DNA of 10,840 nucleotides from Chrysomallon squamiferum (GCA_012295275.1 CM022674.1:17008897-17019736); one strand, 5' to 3'. Shown: positions 1 through 8,825, numbered from the stretch's first letter. Notes: generated by a model from the sequence alone, not told the origin. Program-made: numbers and translations.

Positions 1-91
1 AAAAATAGAAGCAGAACTAAATTATTTACGTTTTTGTGGAAATGTCAGTTAAAACAATTAAAGTCGGGAGAATCAAGTTATCACGTAAATA

Positions 92-136
92 TGTGTGTGT
101 GTGTGTGTGTGTCTGTGTGTCTGTGTGCGTGTGTGT
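92..136. repeat. (TG)n microsatellite
   Basis: Dinucleotide TG repeat with a few C interruptions. The flanking 1-91 and 137-201 show no coding signal. Confidence 0.95.
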
Positions 137-275
137 TAAATAGGTTTCTGATTACACTGCCTATTGACGGTAAAAGAACAAAAATAAAAGTATCTTAACA
201 GATGCCGTCCAATTTATGCTGCTATAGCCAACATCCCTTTTGTCGCTTCCCGAATCAGAGCATGAATTTCAAATT

Positions 276-960
276 CGCCTCAACCTCGTCTCAACTCTCG
301 CCTCAAATCTCGCCTCAACTCTCGTCTCAACTCTCGTCCCAACTATCGCCTCAACCCTTGTCTCAACCTCGTCTCAACCGTCGCCTCAACCCTCGTCTCA
401 ACCTCGCCTCAACCCTCGACTCAACCCTCGTTTCAACTCTCGTCTCAACCCTCGTCTCAACCCTCGTTTCAACTCTCGTCTCAACCCTCGTCTCAACCCT
501 CGTCTCAACCTCGTCTCAACCTCGCCTCAACCCTCGACTCAATCCACGTCTCAACTCTCGTCTCAACCCTCGACTCAACCCTCGTTTCAACCCTCGTCTC
601 AACCCTCGACTCAACCCTCGTTTCAACCCTCGTCTCAACCCTCGTCTCAACCCTCGACTCAACCCTCGTCTCAATCCTCGTCTCAACTCTCGTCTCAACC
701 GTCGCCTCAACACTCGTCTCAACTCTCGTCTCAACCCTCGTCTCAACCCTCGTTTCAACTCTCGTCTCAATCCTCGCCTCAACCCTCGACTCAACCCTCG
801 TCTCAACCTTCTCAACCTTCGTCTCAACTCTCGTCTCAACCCTCGTCTCAAGTCTCGTATCAACTCTCGCCTCAACCCTCGTCTCAACTCTCGTATCAAC
901 CTTCGCCTCAACCTCGTCTCAACTCTCGTCTCAACCCTCTTCGCAACTCTCGTCTCAACC
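276..960. repeat. 12-bp minisatellite, unit CTCAACCCTCGT
   Basis: About 57 tandem, imperfect copies of a 12-bp unit, mainly CTCAACCCTCGT or CTCAACTCTCGT, with occasional 11-bp units and single-base variants (CGAC, CGCC, CGTT). Because 12 is a multiple of 3 and the unit has no stop on either strand, frames stay open for over 270 codons and give peptides such as RLNP, STLV or SSQP depending on frame. The 11-bp and shortened units shift the phase between these peptides, which argues against selection on any one frame. Each unit carries one CpG, and C greatly exceeds G on the plus strand. I call it non-coding. Confidence 0.93.
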
Positions 961-1030
961 GAGGAATCAAAGACAAAAACAAAGACACGCGTGTTGACAA
1001 ATCTCAAAGCTGTCTTAGTTTATCAGTAAA

Positions 1031-2010
1031 AACTAGCTGTATCCTAGCCGGTAATTAACTTAACTACGAAATTTAATAATAATAATACTAATAATAATAA
1101 AACAAATAAAAAATGCCTTTAAAGGTTCGACATGGCATTTTTTCCAGTAAAAGGGCATTAATGATGGTCAAACAGAACTTTAATTATCTGCATATATCGA
1201 AATTTAAATACAGTTTATTTACTGATTACAATAATTAATACATATTTATTTACTATCTGTCTTTGTTTTATCTTTTGTTTATCTCATAAAACCACATAAT
1301 CTTTGGCTTTTTCTCGGTCTCTTTGCTTTTTCTGTAGACACTTTCGTTCTCTAAATATACTTTCCCGAAGACAACTGGTAATGTCGACTAACAATGGACA
1401 GCCTTTCTCTCAGATACATGAAAAGGAAAACTTAGGCTAAATAAAAGTCATTATAAGAGACTGATGTTCATGCACTGATTGTGTTCTATCACTTTCTAAA
1501 CGTCAAGAATTTCATTACATTCACACGAAATATCTATTCTCAGCACGACATTAAAAATACTCTCTCTGTGTTTGTCTTTATAACAAAGCAAATCTCACAT
1601 TGATTATACTAGTAAAGCGAATACTGTCCTCCATTGTCAGTAAAACTAGAACCACAGTTGGTAGAAACAACCTGAATCACGGACTTTCTTCTGAATTTAT
1701 TACTGATATATCTTAATAACCTGTTTTTAAACGTTTATAATCTAATATAATCTGTATTGTTTAATGTGTCAAATCCTCACAGTCAAGCAGTCTGTTTTCT
1801 TACGTTTATTCAGTTGAGATGACAACTTGTCTTTCACCTGTCAGACTTCAAATAAAGTCAAGAGGGTGAGTTATGCCGAGGTATTGACAGAATAAAAAAA
1901 GTGTCAAGAGGTTTGAAGCGGATGCTGTCAAAGAAAACCTTGAGGTGCAGACTTGAAAGATATTACATATATATGACTAATTAGTATTAAACAATACATC
2001 ATGAATATGG
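1031..2010. other. AT-rich non-coding stretch
   Basis: No open frame, splice-bounded exon or RNA gene is recognisable on either strand. It holds a short AAT-type tract near 1073-1110 and scattered AATAAA hexamers. Confidence 0.6.
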
Positions 2011-2642
2011 TTTACTATTTCCAGCACTACTATTGTTACGTCCAATACTTTTTCCAGAACCAATACTAGTCTTACAGTTATTACTAGCCCTACTATTTCC
2101 GCAACAATTATTACTAGCCCTATTATTTCCATTAGTACTATTATTACTAGCCCGACTATTTTCAGTTCCACTGTTATTAGCAGTACTACTATTAATATTC
2201 CTACTATTTCCAGCACTACTATTACTGTTTCCACAACTACTACGATTATTACTAGCCCTACTCTTTCCAATACTATTATTTTTACTAGCCCTACTCTTTC
2301 CAGTACTACTACTATTATTACTAGCATACCATTTCCAGTACTACTATTATTACTGTTATTACTAGCCCTACTATTTCCACAACTATTATTACTATTATTA
2401 GCCTACTATATCCTAAGCAGTACTACTATTACTATTCCTACTATTTCCAGCACTACTATTACCAGCACTACTGTTACTACTATTATTACTAGCCCTACTA
2501 TTTCTACAAGTATTATTACTAGCCCTACCATTTCCAATACTACTATTATTACTATCCCTGCTATTTCAAGCACTACTATTACTGTTACTGTTTCCACTAC
2601 TATTATTACTAGCCCTACTATTTCCAGTACTACTATTATTAC
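2011..2642. repeat. Left tandem array of foldback element
   Basis: About twenty degenerate copies of a unit of roughly 30-36 bp built from TATTACTAGCCCTACTATTTCCAG followed by a variable TAC/TAT-rich spacer. The hydrophobic open frames across it (Leu/Val/Ile-rich on both strands) are by-products of its composition. Confidence 0.88.
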
Positions 2643-2742
2643 GTTTATCTAACTTATCTTGATGTTCCACTTAATTTACCTTAATTACCTGATGACCGAC
2701 ATCACCTGGAACGAGAAAGGAAAGTTAAATTATACGAGTGAA

Positions 2743-2803
2743 GCAAGGATTTGAACTCCAAGCAGCGAGCGTAGCTAGCGTGAACGCTAACCACGACACC
2801 ATC
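2743..2803 (-). repeat. tRNA-like segment, left arm (A and B boxes)
   Basis: Read on the minus strand this contains an A-box-like GTGGTTAGCGTTC (2794-2782) and a B-box-like GGAGTTCAAATCC (2759-2747), a spacing typical of RNA polymerase III internal promoters. It does not fold as a clear tRNA, so it is called a tRNA-derived SINE-like head and not a tRNA gene. Its mirror copy is at 3237-3299. Confidence 0.6.
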
Positions 2804-3236
2804 CGATCTCGGACGACCACCATACGAAAATGACTTCTAGTCAATCCTGCGATCGGTGTTGTGCAATCGATTTGGAGTTACCTCCCAACATGGCGATTAT
2901 CTGTAGAAGCCGCCATTTTCGGAATTTGCAGAATATCCTGCAATACTATAAGAATTATATAACTTCTGGGAATAATGACATCATGTTTATTTTTAGAAAC
3001 TATGTAATGCAATTCTTTTAATTTTATATAAATGTTTATTTGATTAAACATTTTATTTTATATGCTAAATATTAACGAATGTGTGGATTTATATTTAAAA
3101 TAGTCAGACAAAATAAAATGAAAATGACGGCTTCTGCAGATAATCGCCATGTTGGGAGATAACCCAAAATCGACTGCACAACATCGATCGCAGGATTGAC
3201 TAGAAGTTATTTTCGTATGTTGCTCGTCCGAGATCG

Positions 3237-3299
3237 GATGGTGTCGTGGCTAGAGTTCACACTCGCTACGCTCGCTGCTTGGAGTTCGAATCCTCGCAC
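3237..3299 (+). repeat. tRNA-like segment, right arm (A and B boxes)
   Basis: Plus-strand copy of the same head: A-box-like GTGGCTAGAGTTC (3246-3258) and B box GGAGTTCGAATCC (3281-3293), close to the consensus GGTTCGANTCC. The two heads point outward from the centre of the foldback element. A true tRNA cloverleaf is not evident. Confidence 0.62.
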
Positions 3300-3380
3300 G
3301 GATAACTTACATTTGATTTCTCATTCCAGGTGATGTCCCTAATTAAGGTCAGGTGGATATCAAGGTAAGTTAGGTAAACG

Positions 3381-3640
3381 TCAACAGTAGTAGAGTTAGT
3401 AATAATACTAGTACTGGAAATAGTAGGGCTAGTAAAGGATCGTAATAATAGCAGTGGAAATGGTAGAACTAATAATAATAGTACTAGTAGTAGTGGTAAT
3501 GCAAATAGTAGGGCTAGTAATAATAGTAGTACTGGAAACAGTAGGGTTAGTAATAGTAGTAGTAGTAGTACAAATGATAGGGTTAGTAATAATACTAATA
3601 ATCGTTGTGGAAATATTAGGGCTAGTAATAATAGTTGTAC
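3381..3640. repeat. Right tandem array of foldback element
   Basis: About eight copies of the same unit as the left array, inverted (GGAAATAGTAGGGCTAGTAA with AAT/AGT-rich spacers). It is shorter than its partner, so the arms have changed copy number independently. Confidence 0.87.
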
Positions 3641-3690
3641 TGAAAAACGCTCTGCTATTAGACACGTGAAATAAATAAATAATAATACAT

Positions 3691-3696
3691 TTTATT
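3691..3696 (-). promoter_or_regulatory. Possible polyadenylation signal AATAAA
   Basis: AATAAA on the minus strand lies about 80 nt past the stop of the candidate terminal exon. Such hexamers are frequent by chance in DNA this AT-rich, so it has weight only if the exon at 3774-3914 is real. Confidence 0.2.
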
Positions 3697-3773
3697 TTAA
3701 AATTTAGTAAAGCAAACGTAGAAATTGGGAAATGTTTATAATAATACAAAACCAGATACATTTTGAGTTACAA

Positions 3774-3914
3774 TCATTTGTTTTTCATCTCTGGACACAA
3801 AACTAACAGTTTTATGGACTCGAACGAAGACATTGGCTCTCTTTTGAGTAAATGTTGATATTCAAGAGCTTCACTGATATTGGTTTTGGGATCAGTAAAG
3901 CAAAATTGCTTTAT
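3774..3914 (-). CDS. Candidate terminal exon, possible kinase C-lobe end
   Basis: This is an open frame of 46 codons plus TGA after a moderate acceptor (CTTTACTAAAACAG). It contains CFTDPKTNISEALEYQHLL, which resembles the subdomain XI pattern of protein kinases (DPxxRxSxxEALxHxxL) with the conserved Arg replaced by Asn. A minus-strand AATAAA lies about 80 nt after the stop (3696-3691), compatible with a 3' end just before the foldback element. The resemblance is short and could be chance. No exon linking it to 7588 with the APE and DxWSxG motifs was found. It is therefore only a candidate last exon. Confidence 0.22.
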   Translation of the reverse strand: MKQFCFTDPKTNISEALEYQHLLKREPMSSFESIKLLVLCPEMKNK

Positions 3915-4020
3915 CTGTTTTAGTAAAGAGTTTTCATGAAATAAATAAGAAAACAAAAAATGCAGCATATTTTTGCTATAGAGTTCGGTGACAAGTGGTG
4001 TACACACAAAAAGAATATAT

Positions 4021-4110
4021 ACACACACACACACACACATACACATCGTGCACTCGGCGAAAAATAACCTTGGACTAACCGAGATTTGTGTATAAATTAG
4101 TGTAGCAGCT
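4021..4110. repeat. (AC)n tract with flanking dispersed-repeat fragment
   Basis: (AC)n at 4021-4039 is followed after a few bases by GGACTAACCGAGATTTGTGTA. The same order, (AC)n then TTGACTAACCCGGATTTCTA, recurs at about 5862-5985, so both appear to be copies of one dispersed repeat whose edge is an AC microsatellite. Confidence 0.6.
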
Positions 4111-4756
4111 AATGACAAACGCTGTAAATCACGAACCCCTCCACACAGCAGTAGTGGTGCTGTTTTTAATTGCATCTCACTATAAACATTCCTTGTATAT
4201 GTGGTTTTGATATGAACAACATATATTTCACGTTAGAAATTTTGTTCGCACATATTTTTGCCCAAAATTAATTATGTTTCTGTTTAAGAACGGTTTCAAG
4301 TAAAGTATGTCTGTTAAATAGCAAGAACAATATTTCTTGCCGCCGGAACCTCAAAGTTTGAGATTTTTCTGATTTACTTTTTAGCTGCAGCTACAAAAAG
4401 CTCTAGTCCCATACTTGTGATACACAACTCAAAAATAAAAACAGCGACAGGCTGATTTGAAATTATTTACAGACCAGCTTCCTTCATAAACAATAATTAA
4501 TTAAAGTACTGATAACACCTGCTGTAGTAGTCAGAAACTGTATGTATATAAACGTTTCCCTTCTGACTGAGATTCAAAGTCTATGCTAGTGGTGTGCCAG
4601 AAGATAGGATTAACAGGGATGCTATGCAGGGGAGGTGGCATTTCCTAGCAAACTACAAACCCTGGGATGCGCGATTTCCAGGGGTTTGTAATTAACTGCT
4701 ACACCGGCACATTTCAGTTTCCCTTCCACCTACTGCTAATCTGTTCTGAACAAAAC
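4111..4756. other. Non-coding stretch with a hairpin
   Basis: No convincing exon on either strand. It contains an imperfect hairpin at 4654-4690 (TACAAACCC pairing with GGGTTTGTA over 9 bp, then a less regular stem and a short loop). Confidence 0.5.
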
Positions 4757-5080
4757 AGTGGCTAATCCGGATGCTGTCTACTTCAGATACTGGGTGGAAA
4801 TTCCAGAACAAAATAACAATTGACATAGTAATTAGCATTGTGAAAAGCCACACACAGTTTTTAGAGTGCGATTACTTCTTAAACGCTGACTGCAATTTAC
4901 ATGTAATTAATAACCATGTGCTGACGTTTTGTCTCTCTTTAAATATATATATATATATATATATAAACATACACATACAGGTGTCTACCCGTCACGTCTG
5001 TCTTGCACAATCAGAGCAGTATTCACTCTTTATTAAACATATCTACACACACGCACACCCAAACACACACTCACAAACAT

Positions 5081-5167
<87 letters not shown>

Positions 5168-5310
5168 AAGAGAGAGACAGAGAGAGAGAGAGAGAAAGTT
5201 ATACAAAGTCATAGAGATAAACAAGCCTACTTTTTCGTAAATACAAATAAACCAATTCACAAAAGCATAACACTTATATATAAAAATAAGGAACAGGTAC
5301 AATTGTGTGT
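4757..5310. repeat. Dispersed repeat, copy 1 with expanded (AG)n
   Basis: It shares ordered blocks with 5940-6440: AGAACAAAATA-CAATT with AATTAG-ATTGT, then CTGTC-TGCACAA with ATTCACTC, then AACATATCTACACACAC, then the block around ACCAATTCA-AAA-CATAACA. It holds a (TA)n tract at 4942-4965 and an (AG)n tract where the other copy has only a few GA units. The homology is diverged but collinear over about 500 bp, supporting a common element. Confidence 0.65.
5083..5196. repeat. (AG)n microsatellite
   Basis: Pure AG for about 78 bp and interrupted AG to about 5196. It is an expansion within a dispersed repeat copy. Confidence 0.97.
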
Positions 5311-5391
5311 GTGTATATATCACCGTTTGTGTTGTTTTAAACATTACACCGTTTAAAAAAAGAAAACACAAAGGTTAGACAAGTGTCTTAC

Positions 5392-5501
5392 CAGATGCCG
5401 CCGCGAAACGCTTATCAAAGCAAGATCGAAGTTTGAAATTCTCTAAGGTGATCTTCTGTATATCAAACGGAACCGCTGCCGCCGATTGTCTATCTTCATC
5501 A
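5392..5501 (-). CDS. Candidate internal exon, unknown product
   Basis: This is a GC-richer island inside AT-rich DNA with an open frame between a plausible acceptor (CATACACAG|T) and a strong donor (CATCTG|GTAAGA). It is 110 nt: one base, 36 codons, one base. The peptide begins DEDRQSAAAVPFDIQ, continues KITLENFKLRSCFD and ends KRFAAAS. I do not recognise a family. RQSAAAV followed by an amphipathic segment could loosely resemble the RPS...I..L end of a kinase C-lobe, which would suit its place about 2.1 kb downstream of the catalytic-loop exon on the same strand, but this is weak. Its terminal phases (2 in, 1 out) do not join directly to the phase-0 end of 7588 or to the candidate exon at 3774-3914, so further exons would be needed. 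It could also belong to another minus-strand gene or be chance. Confidence 0.38.
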
Positions 5502-5861
5502 CTGTGTATGTGTGTACGTACATTAAAATGAGAATATATATCATGTTTCATACATTAACTCAGCATATGTAAAACTAAAAATAGCCCTTGGAAACATTGT
5601 ACGACTTTTCTTTCATTATGTTAATATTGTTTTGGTTTCTCTAGATTTACACCGCTTCTCGATATCTTGAATAAATGTTTTGTCGAACCAGTCTGTCTGA
5701 AAATCATGACTATAAAAACAACCTACAAGCCAGTATGAATAATACAAGTTATCGCTTCGCTGGTTTTCATAATCTTGTTTTAAAACGAAACAGTACTCTT
5801 TGCCAATGTCTTTGTTTGAAATATCAAACAGTTTTAATAATAATAATAATAGTGATACTAC

Positions 5862-5932
5862 TACACACACATACACACATGCACACACACATACATACAC
5901 ACACACACACACATACATACACACACACACAT
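5862..5932. repeat. (AC)n/(CATA)n microsatellite
   Basis: AC dinucleotides interrupted by CATACATA. It borders the start of dispersed repeat copy 2. Confidence 0.95.
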
Positions 5933-5939
5933 TAATACG

Positions 5940-6440
5940 GTGCCGACTCAGAAAACCGGACTTTGACTAACCCGGATTTCTACGTAAATTTTAGAACAAA
6001 ATACCAATTCATATAGAAATTAGTATTGTCAACAGCTGCACTGAAAATACACAGAGAAAACAAACAAAAAACCCAGAGACGTGTAAATACCAGTCATCTC
6101 TGTCATGCACAACAACATTATTCACTCATTCTTTAACATATCTACACACACACACAGGTGCGCACGCACGCTAGCGCGTGCACACACAGGAACACACATT
6201 GAGAGAGTGAGAGAGATTTAAATACCCATTCTCTCTGGTTAAGATGCAAAGACAAGTATTTATTCTTTTTTAAAGATATCTATATAGACGCAAGCACACA
6301 CGAACACACTCATACAGGTTTAAAAATAGACAGGCTAAGAGATACAAAGTTAAAGCGATAAACAAATCTCCTTTTGTAAATACAGACAAACCAATTCATA
6401 AAACATAACATTTATCTATAAAGCAAGGAACTTCTATAAT
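5940..6440. repeat. Dispersed repeat, copy 2, with internal duplication
   Basis: Collinear with 4757-5310. Within it, TAAATACCAGTCATCTCTGT (6085 onward) and TAAATACCCATTCTCTCTGG (about 6219 onward), each followed by a TATTCA/TTTATT block and ATCTACACAC or ATCTATATAG, show a second, local duplication of about 135 bp. CA-rich and GA-rich tracts lie between. Confidence 0.6.
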
Positions 6441-6888
<448 letters not shown>

Positions 6889-6921
6889 AAACTGCATTTT
6901 TGTTTGATGTGTTATTTATAT

Positions 6922-6953
6922 AGTGTGTGTGTATATATATATATATATCTGTG

Positions 6954-6985
<32 letters not shown>

Positions 6986-6997
6986 GATATATCTGTG

Positions 6998-7030
<33 letters not shown>

Positions 7031-7040
7031 AGGTGTGGGT
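6922..7040. repeat. Compound (TG)n/(TA)n microsatellite
   Basis: Alternating TG and TA blocks, all alternating purine-pyrimidine, ending in TG repeats near 7030. Confidence 0.95.
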
Positions 7041-7167
7041 GTATACAGTAAAATGAGTGGTTTGTGTTACAGACTTTTGTTTCGCAGAAGGATCTGCTGA
7101 TTTTTTGTTATTAGGTGAGATCGGTGGAAGGGTCGCTGTCCACTGAACGCACTAGATAACTAACTAG

Positions 7168-7236
7168 TCACACACACACACACACACACGCACACACACA
7201 CGGACTCACACACACGCACACACAGACACACACACA
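7168..7236. repeat. (CA)n microsatellite
   Basis: CA repeats with CGCA, GGACT and GACA interruptions. The following 7237-7454 shows no exon on either strand. Confidence 0.95.
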
Positions 7237-7454
7237 ATGGACTCACTTGGGACTGACCTGGGAAACAGAATTGCTTGGATTCGGAAAATGCACCCCAAAA
7301 AGCTACTGCTAACAGGGACCAGTCATTAATGCATTCCATATGAGGGCTTTATCTTTAGTCTACACATCCTTCTGTCTAAAAACTAAAATGTGTTAGTGTT
7401 TACTGAGTCTTTATCTTCAAATAATTGAGAATAAAAGAATAAAAAAAATAATTT

Positions 7455-7478
7455 CGATACCGTAGCTGTATCTTTAAA
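7455..7478 (-). repeat. Decayed copy of kinase exon end and donor
   Basis: On the minus strand, AAAGATACAGCTACG|GTATCGAAATTATT resembles the end of the catalytic-loop exon and its donor, AACGATACTGCTAAG|GTATCAAAACTAATT. The two are separated by the (AAT)n tract, suggesting a local duplication about 125 bp apart. Confidence 0.55.
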
Positions 7479-7490
7479 CAACCGGGATTA

Positions 7491-7526
7491 AAATAATAAT
7501 ACTAATAATAATACTAATACTAATAC

Positions 7527-7571
<45 letters not shown>

Positions 7572-7574
7572 TAA
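7491..7574. repeat. (AAT)n trinucleotide microsatellite
   Basis: AAT units with ACT variants, inside the intron that follows the catalytic-loop exon. The Ile-rich open frame running into it from the exon is intronic read-through. Confidence 0.96.
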
Positions 7575-7587
7575 TTAGTTTTGATAC

Positions 7588-7698
7588 CTTAGCAGTATCG
7601 TTGTGGAGAAGAAAGAGGTTGCCACAGCGGAGATCTCGGTGAATGATCGGAGGTTTTGTCGAATGAAGAAAGGCTATGCCATTGGCTACATCAGAACA
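7588..7698 (-). CDS. Receptor-like kinase, catalytic-loop exon (HRDLRCGN)
   Basis: This exon encodes the catalytic loop. The acceptor is TTATTTTGCAG and the donor is GCTAAG|GTATCA. The exon is 111 nt, exactly 37 codons, phase 0 at both ends. It reads CSDVANGIAFLHS, then KPPIIHRDLRCGN, then LFLLHNDTAK. The proton-acceptor Asp (232) and metal-binding Asn (237) of HRDxxxxN are present. Arg at Asp+2 is the arrangement of Src-family kinases (HRDLRAAN), whereas receptor tyrosine kinases usually have HRDLAARN and Ser/Thr kinases HRDLKxxN. The CG before Asn is unusual, so substrate class (Tyr or Ser/Thr) is left open. The exon stops just before the expected DFG motif, which must lie in a following exon at lower coordinates. 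An (AAT)n tract follows the donor in the intron, and a decayed copy of this exon end lies just beyond it. Confidence 0.92.
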
Positions 7699-8263
7699 CT
7701 GCAAAATAAAACAGCAAACATTTGATTTAACACAGCCACATTCAATAGCCTTCGTGTTCAGCCAACAAAAGCTGTCTTTAGTTTTGAAGTTTAAGTGTTT
7801 CTAAAATATGGTTGATTTGTTAACAGCTGTAATATTTTGCAGTCTTCTGTCGGAACAGTTTTAGAAATCTGTTATAAATACTGATAAATCAGGATTATTG
7901 GAATAAAAATCTGTTACTGTTTTTTGTGATTTATTTTTAAAACAGTATTTGTTAGTTATAAAGCATAACAAAAAATAATAATAATATTTGTCAAGGAAGT
8001 GATAAATTTGTTTTTAGAAGATTACATAAATCACTGTAAAATGGCAAAACCTATTTTGTATATCTCTTTGTAGAAAAAGAAATCTTCATTGCAGCTTCTT
8101 TTATACTTTATTATTAGCAAAGAGTTATCAGCTCTATTTAAACATTCATTTCATAGACTTAAGCTTAGGTAGTGAATAAACAATTATTTAGATTTTCAAA
8201 AAATGACTTTAAATTAATTATTCCTGGTGCTACACATACATTTTTAATATTTTGCAGACGTAC

Positions 8264-8417
8264 AATTTTGACTCGATGCGGCCATATTAGCTTGAAGTCT
8301 CTCATTTTAAGAAGATCTTTTATGCAGCTGCCATTCACAAATTTAGTGATGATACATGGATGTCTGCCATCAATGCACAGTCCCAGCACCCCAACGATGT
8401 TTTTATGACGATGGCGG
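8264..8417 (-). CDS. Receptor-like kinase, hinge exon (HRHKNIV to alpha-D/alpha-E)
   Basis: This exon encodes kinase subdomains IV to early VI. The acceptor is TTCTCTTTTAG and the donor is AAAATT|GTACGT. The exon is 154 nt (1 + 51 codons), ending in phase 0. It reads RHRHKNIVGVLGLC, the standard beta4 pattern of tyrosine and tyrosine-kinase-like kinases (HxNIVxLLGxC). The hinge is CIITKFVNGSCIKDLL. Thr183 occupies the gatekeeper position and Lys184 replaces the Glu usual at the first hinge residue. NGSCIKDLL corresponds to the GSLxDLL segment of alpha-D. WPHRVKI, the start of alpha-E, continues as CSDVANGIAFLH in the next exon, reproducing the family pattern WxxRxxIxxDVAxGxxYLH across the splice junction. 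That continuity confirms the chosen donor rather than read-through of the open frame to 8165. Thr at the gatekeeper and the LGLC pattern favour the TK/TKL branch. Confidence 0.92.
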
Positions 8418-8572
8418 CTAAAAGAGAAAACAAAGCTAAGTTACTGTATGAAGCAAGGGAAAGAATCTTTTGAAAGCGAATAGTAATTCCTTTCATATGG
8501 AAGTTATTATATTCATAATATTCAGTAATAATGTAGTAATAAGATACTTTTATGAAGTGTATGTAGTTTTAT

Positions 8573-8678
<106 letters not shown>

Positions 8679-8825
8679 CTGAGAAACCAAACTTCTTTCT
8701 TCATCAGCTCTATGATGTCATCAGTCACCTGGTTGTCATGGATATTAATTGTTAATCGTTTCAGTGCCACAGTCATGTCGTGCCATTCTGCTACATGAGT
8801 GTCTCCAAGAATGCCATCTCCCAGT
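8679..8825 (-). CDS. Receptor-like kinase, N-lobe exon (glycine loop, VALK, alpha-C)
   Basis: This exon encodes the ATP-binding N-lobe of a protein kinase. The acceptor is CATGATTCAG and the donor is TTCTCAG|GTGTGA. The exon is 147 nt (1 + 48 codons + 2). It opens with the glycine-rich loop LGDGILG (residues 111-117, GxGxxG intact). The Val normally two residues after the last Gly is Thr here, with HVAEW following. VALK at 129-132 supplies the ATP-anchoring lysine (Lys132). The alpha-C helix is [14 protein letters not shown], and Glu154 sits nine residues before the His of the HxN motif, the spacing of the salt-bridge Glu in Src-like kinases. So the N-lobe looks catalytically competent. The linker from Lys to Glu (22 residues) is slightly long. 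The split last codon AG|C gives Ser, continuing as SRHRHKNIV. A (GA)50 microsatellite begins at intron position +5 of its donor. Confidence 0.91.

Larger units (their letters stand above)
2011..3640. mobile_element. Foldback element with tandem-repeat outer arms
   Basis: The reverse complement of 2643-2920 matches 3120-3380. In the best part, 2799-2920 against 3120-3241, I count about 10 differences in 122 aligned bases. Outside these inner arms, both sides continue into arrays of the same roughly 30-bp unit in opposite orientation: TACTAGCCCTACTATTTCC on the left and its complement, GGAAATAGTAGGGCTAGTA, on the right. The left array is about 630 bp and the right about 260 bp. The centre, 2921-3119, is an AT-rich loop without coding potential. 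The layout (long inverted arms with tandem repeats, no transposase) resembles foldback-type DNA transposons. Target-site duplications could not be identified. The alternative is two copies of one repeat inserted head to head. Confidence 0.8.

Noticed and set aside
202-1058. Two long plus-strand open frames and one minus-strand frame over the minisatellite
   Set aside because: All are open because the 12-bp unit lacks stops. The repeat has 11-bp and shortened units that shift phase, and the flanking parts show no coding character.
1977-2597. Open frames rich in Leu, Ile and Val on both strands
   Set aside because: They follow the TAC/TAT-rich tandem units of the foldback arm and resemble no membrane protein pattern.
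2743-2803. True tRNA gene in the foldback arm
   Set aside because: A and B boxes are present but no convincing acceptor, anticodon and T stems can be paired.
2830-3021. 63-codon plus-strand frame starting in the left inner arm
   Set aside because: It crosses from the arm into the AT-rich loop, and the mirrored arm shows no conservation of a reading frame.
3429-3761. Open frames on both strands at the right end of the foldback element
   Set aside because: They are translations of the right tandem array and its flank.
3915-4175. 5' part of the minus-strand open frame ending at 3774
   Set aside because: It runs through the (AC)n tract and a dispersed-repeat fragment, so only the part after the acceptor at 3915 was kept as a candidate.
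5003-5371. Frames of RE, ER or LS repeats, also at 6678-6923 and 8470-8798
   Set aside because: They are translations of AG or TC microsatellites, apart from the kinase exon at 8679-8825.
5616-5930. Minus-strand 104-codon open frame
   Set aside because: About a quarter of it is the (AC)n tract; the rest has no recognisable motif, though a strong acceptor (ATGATTTTCAG) lies inside near 5695.
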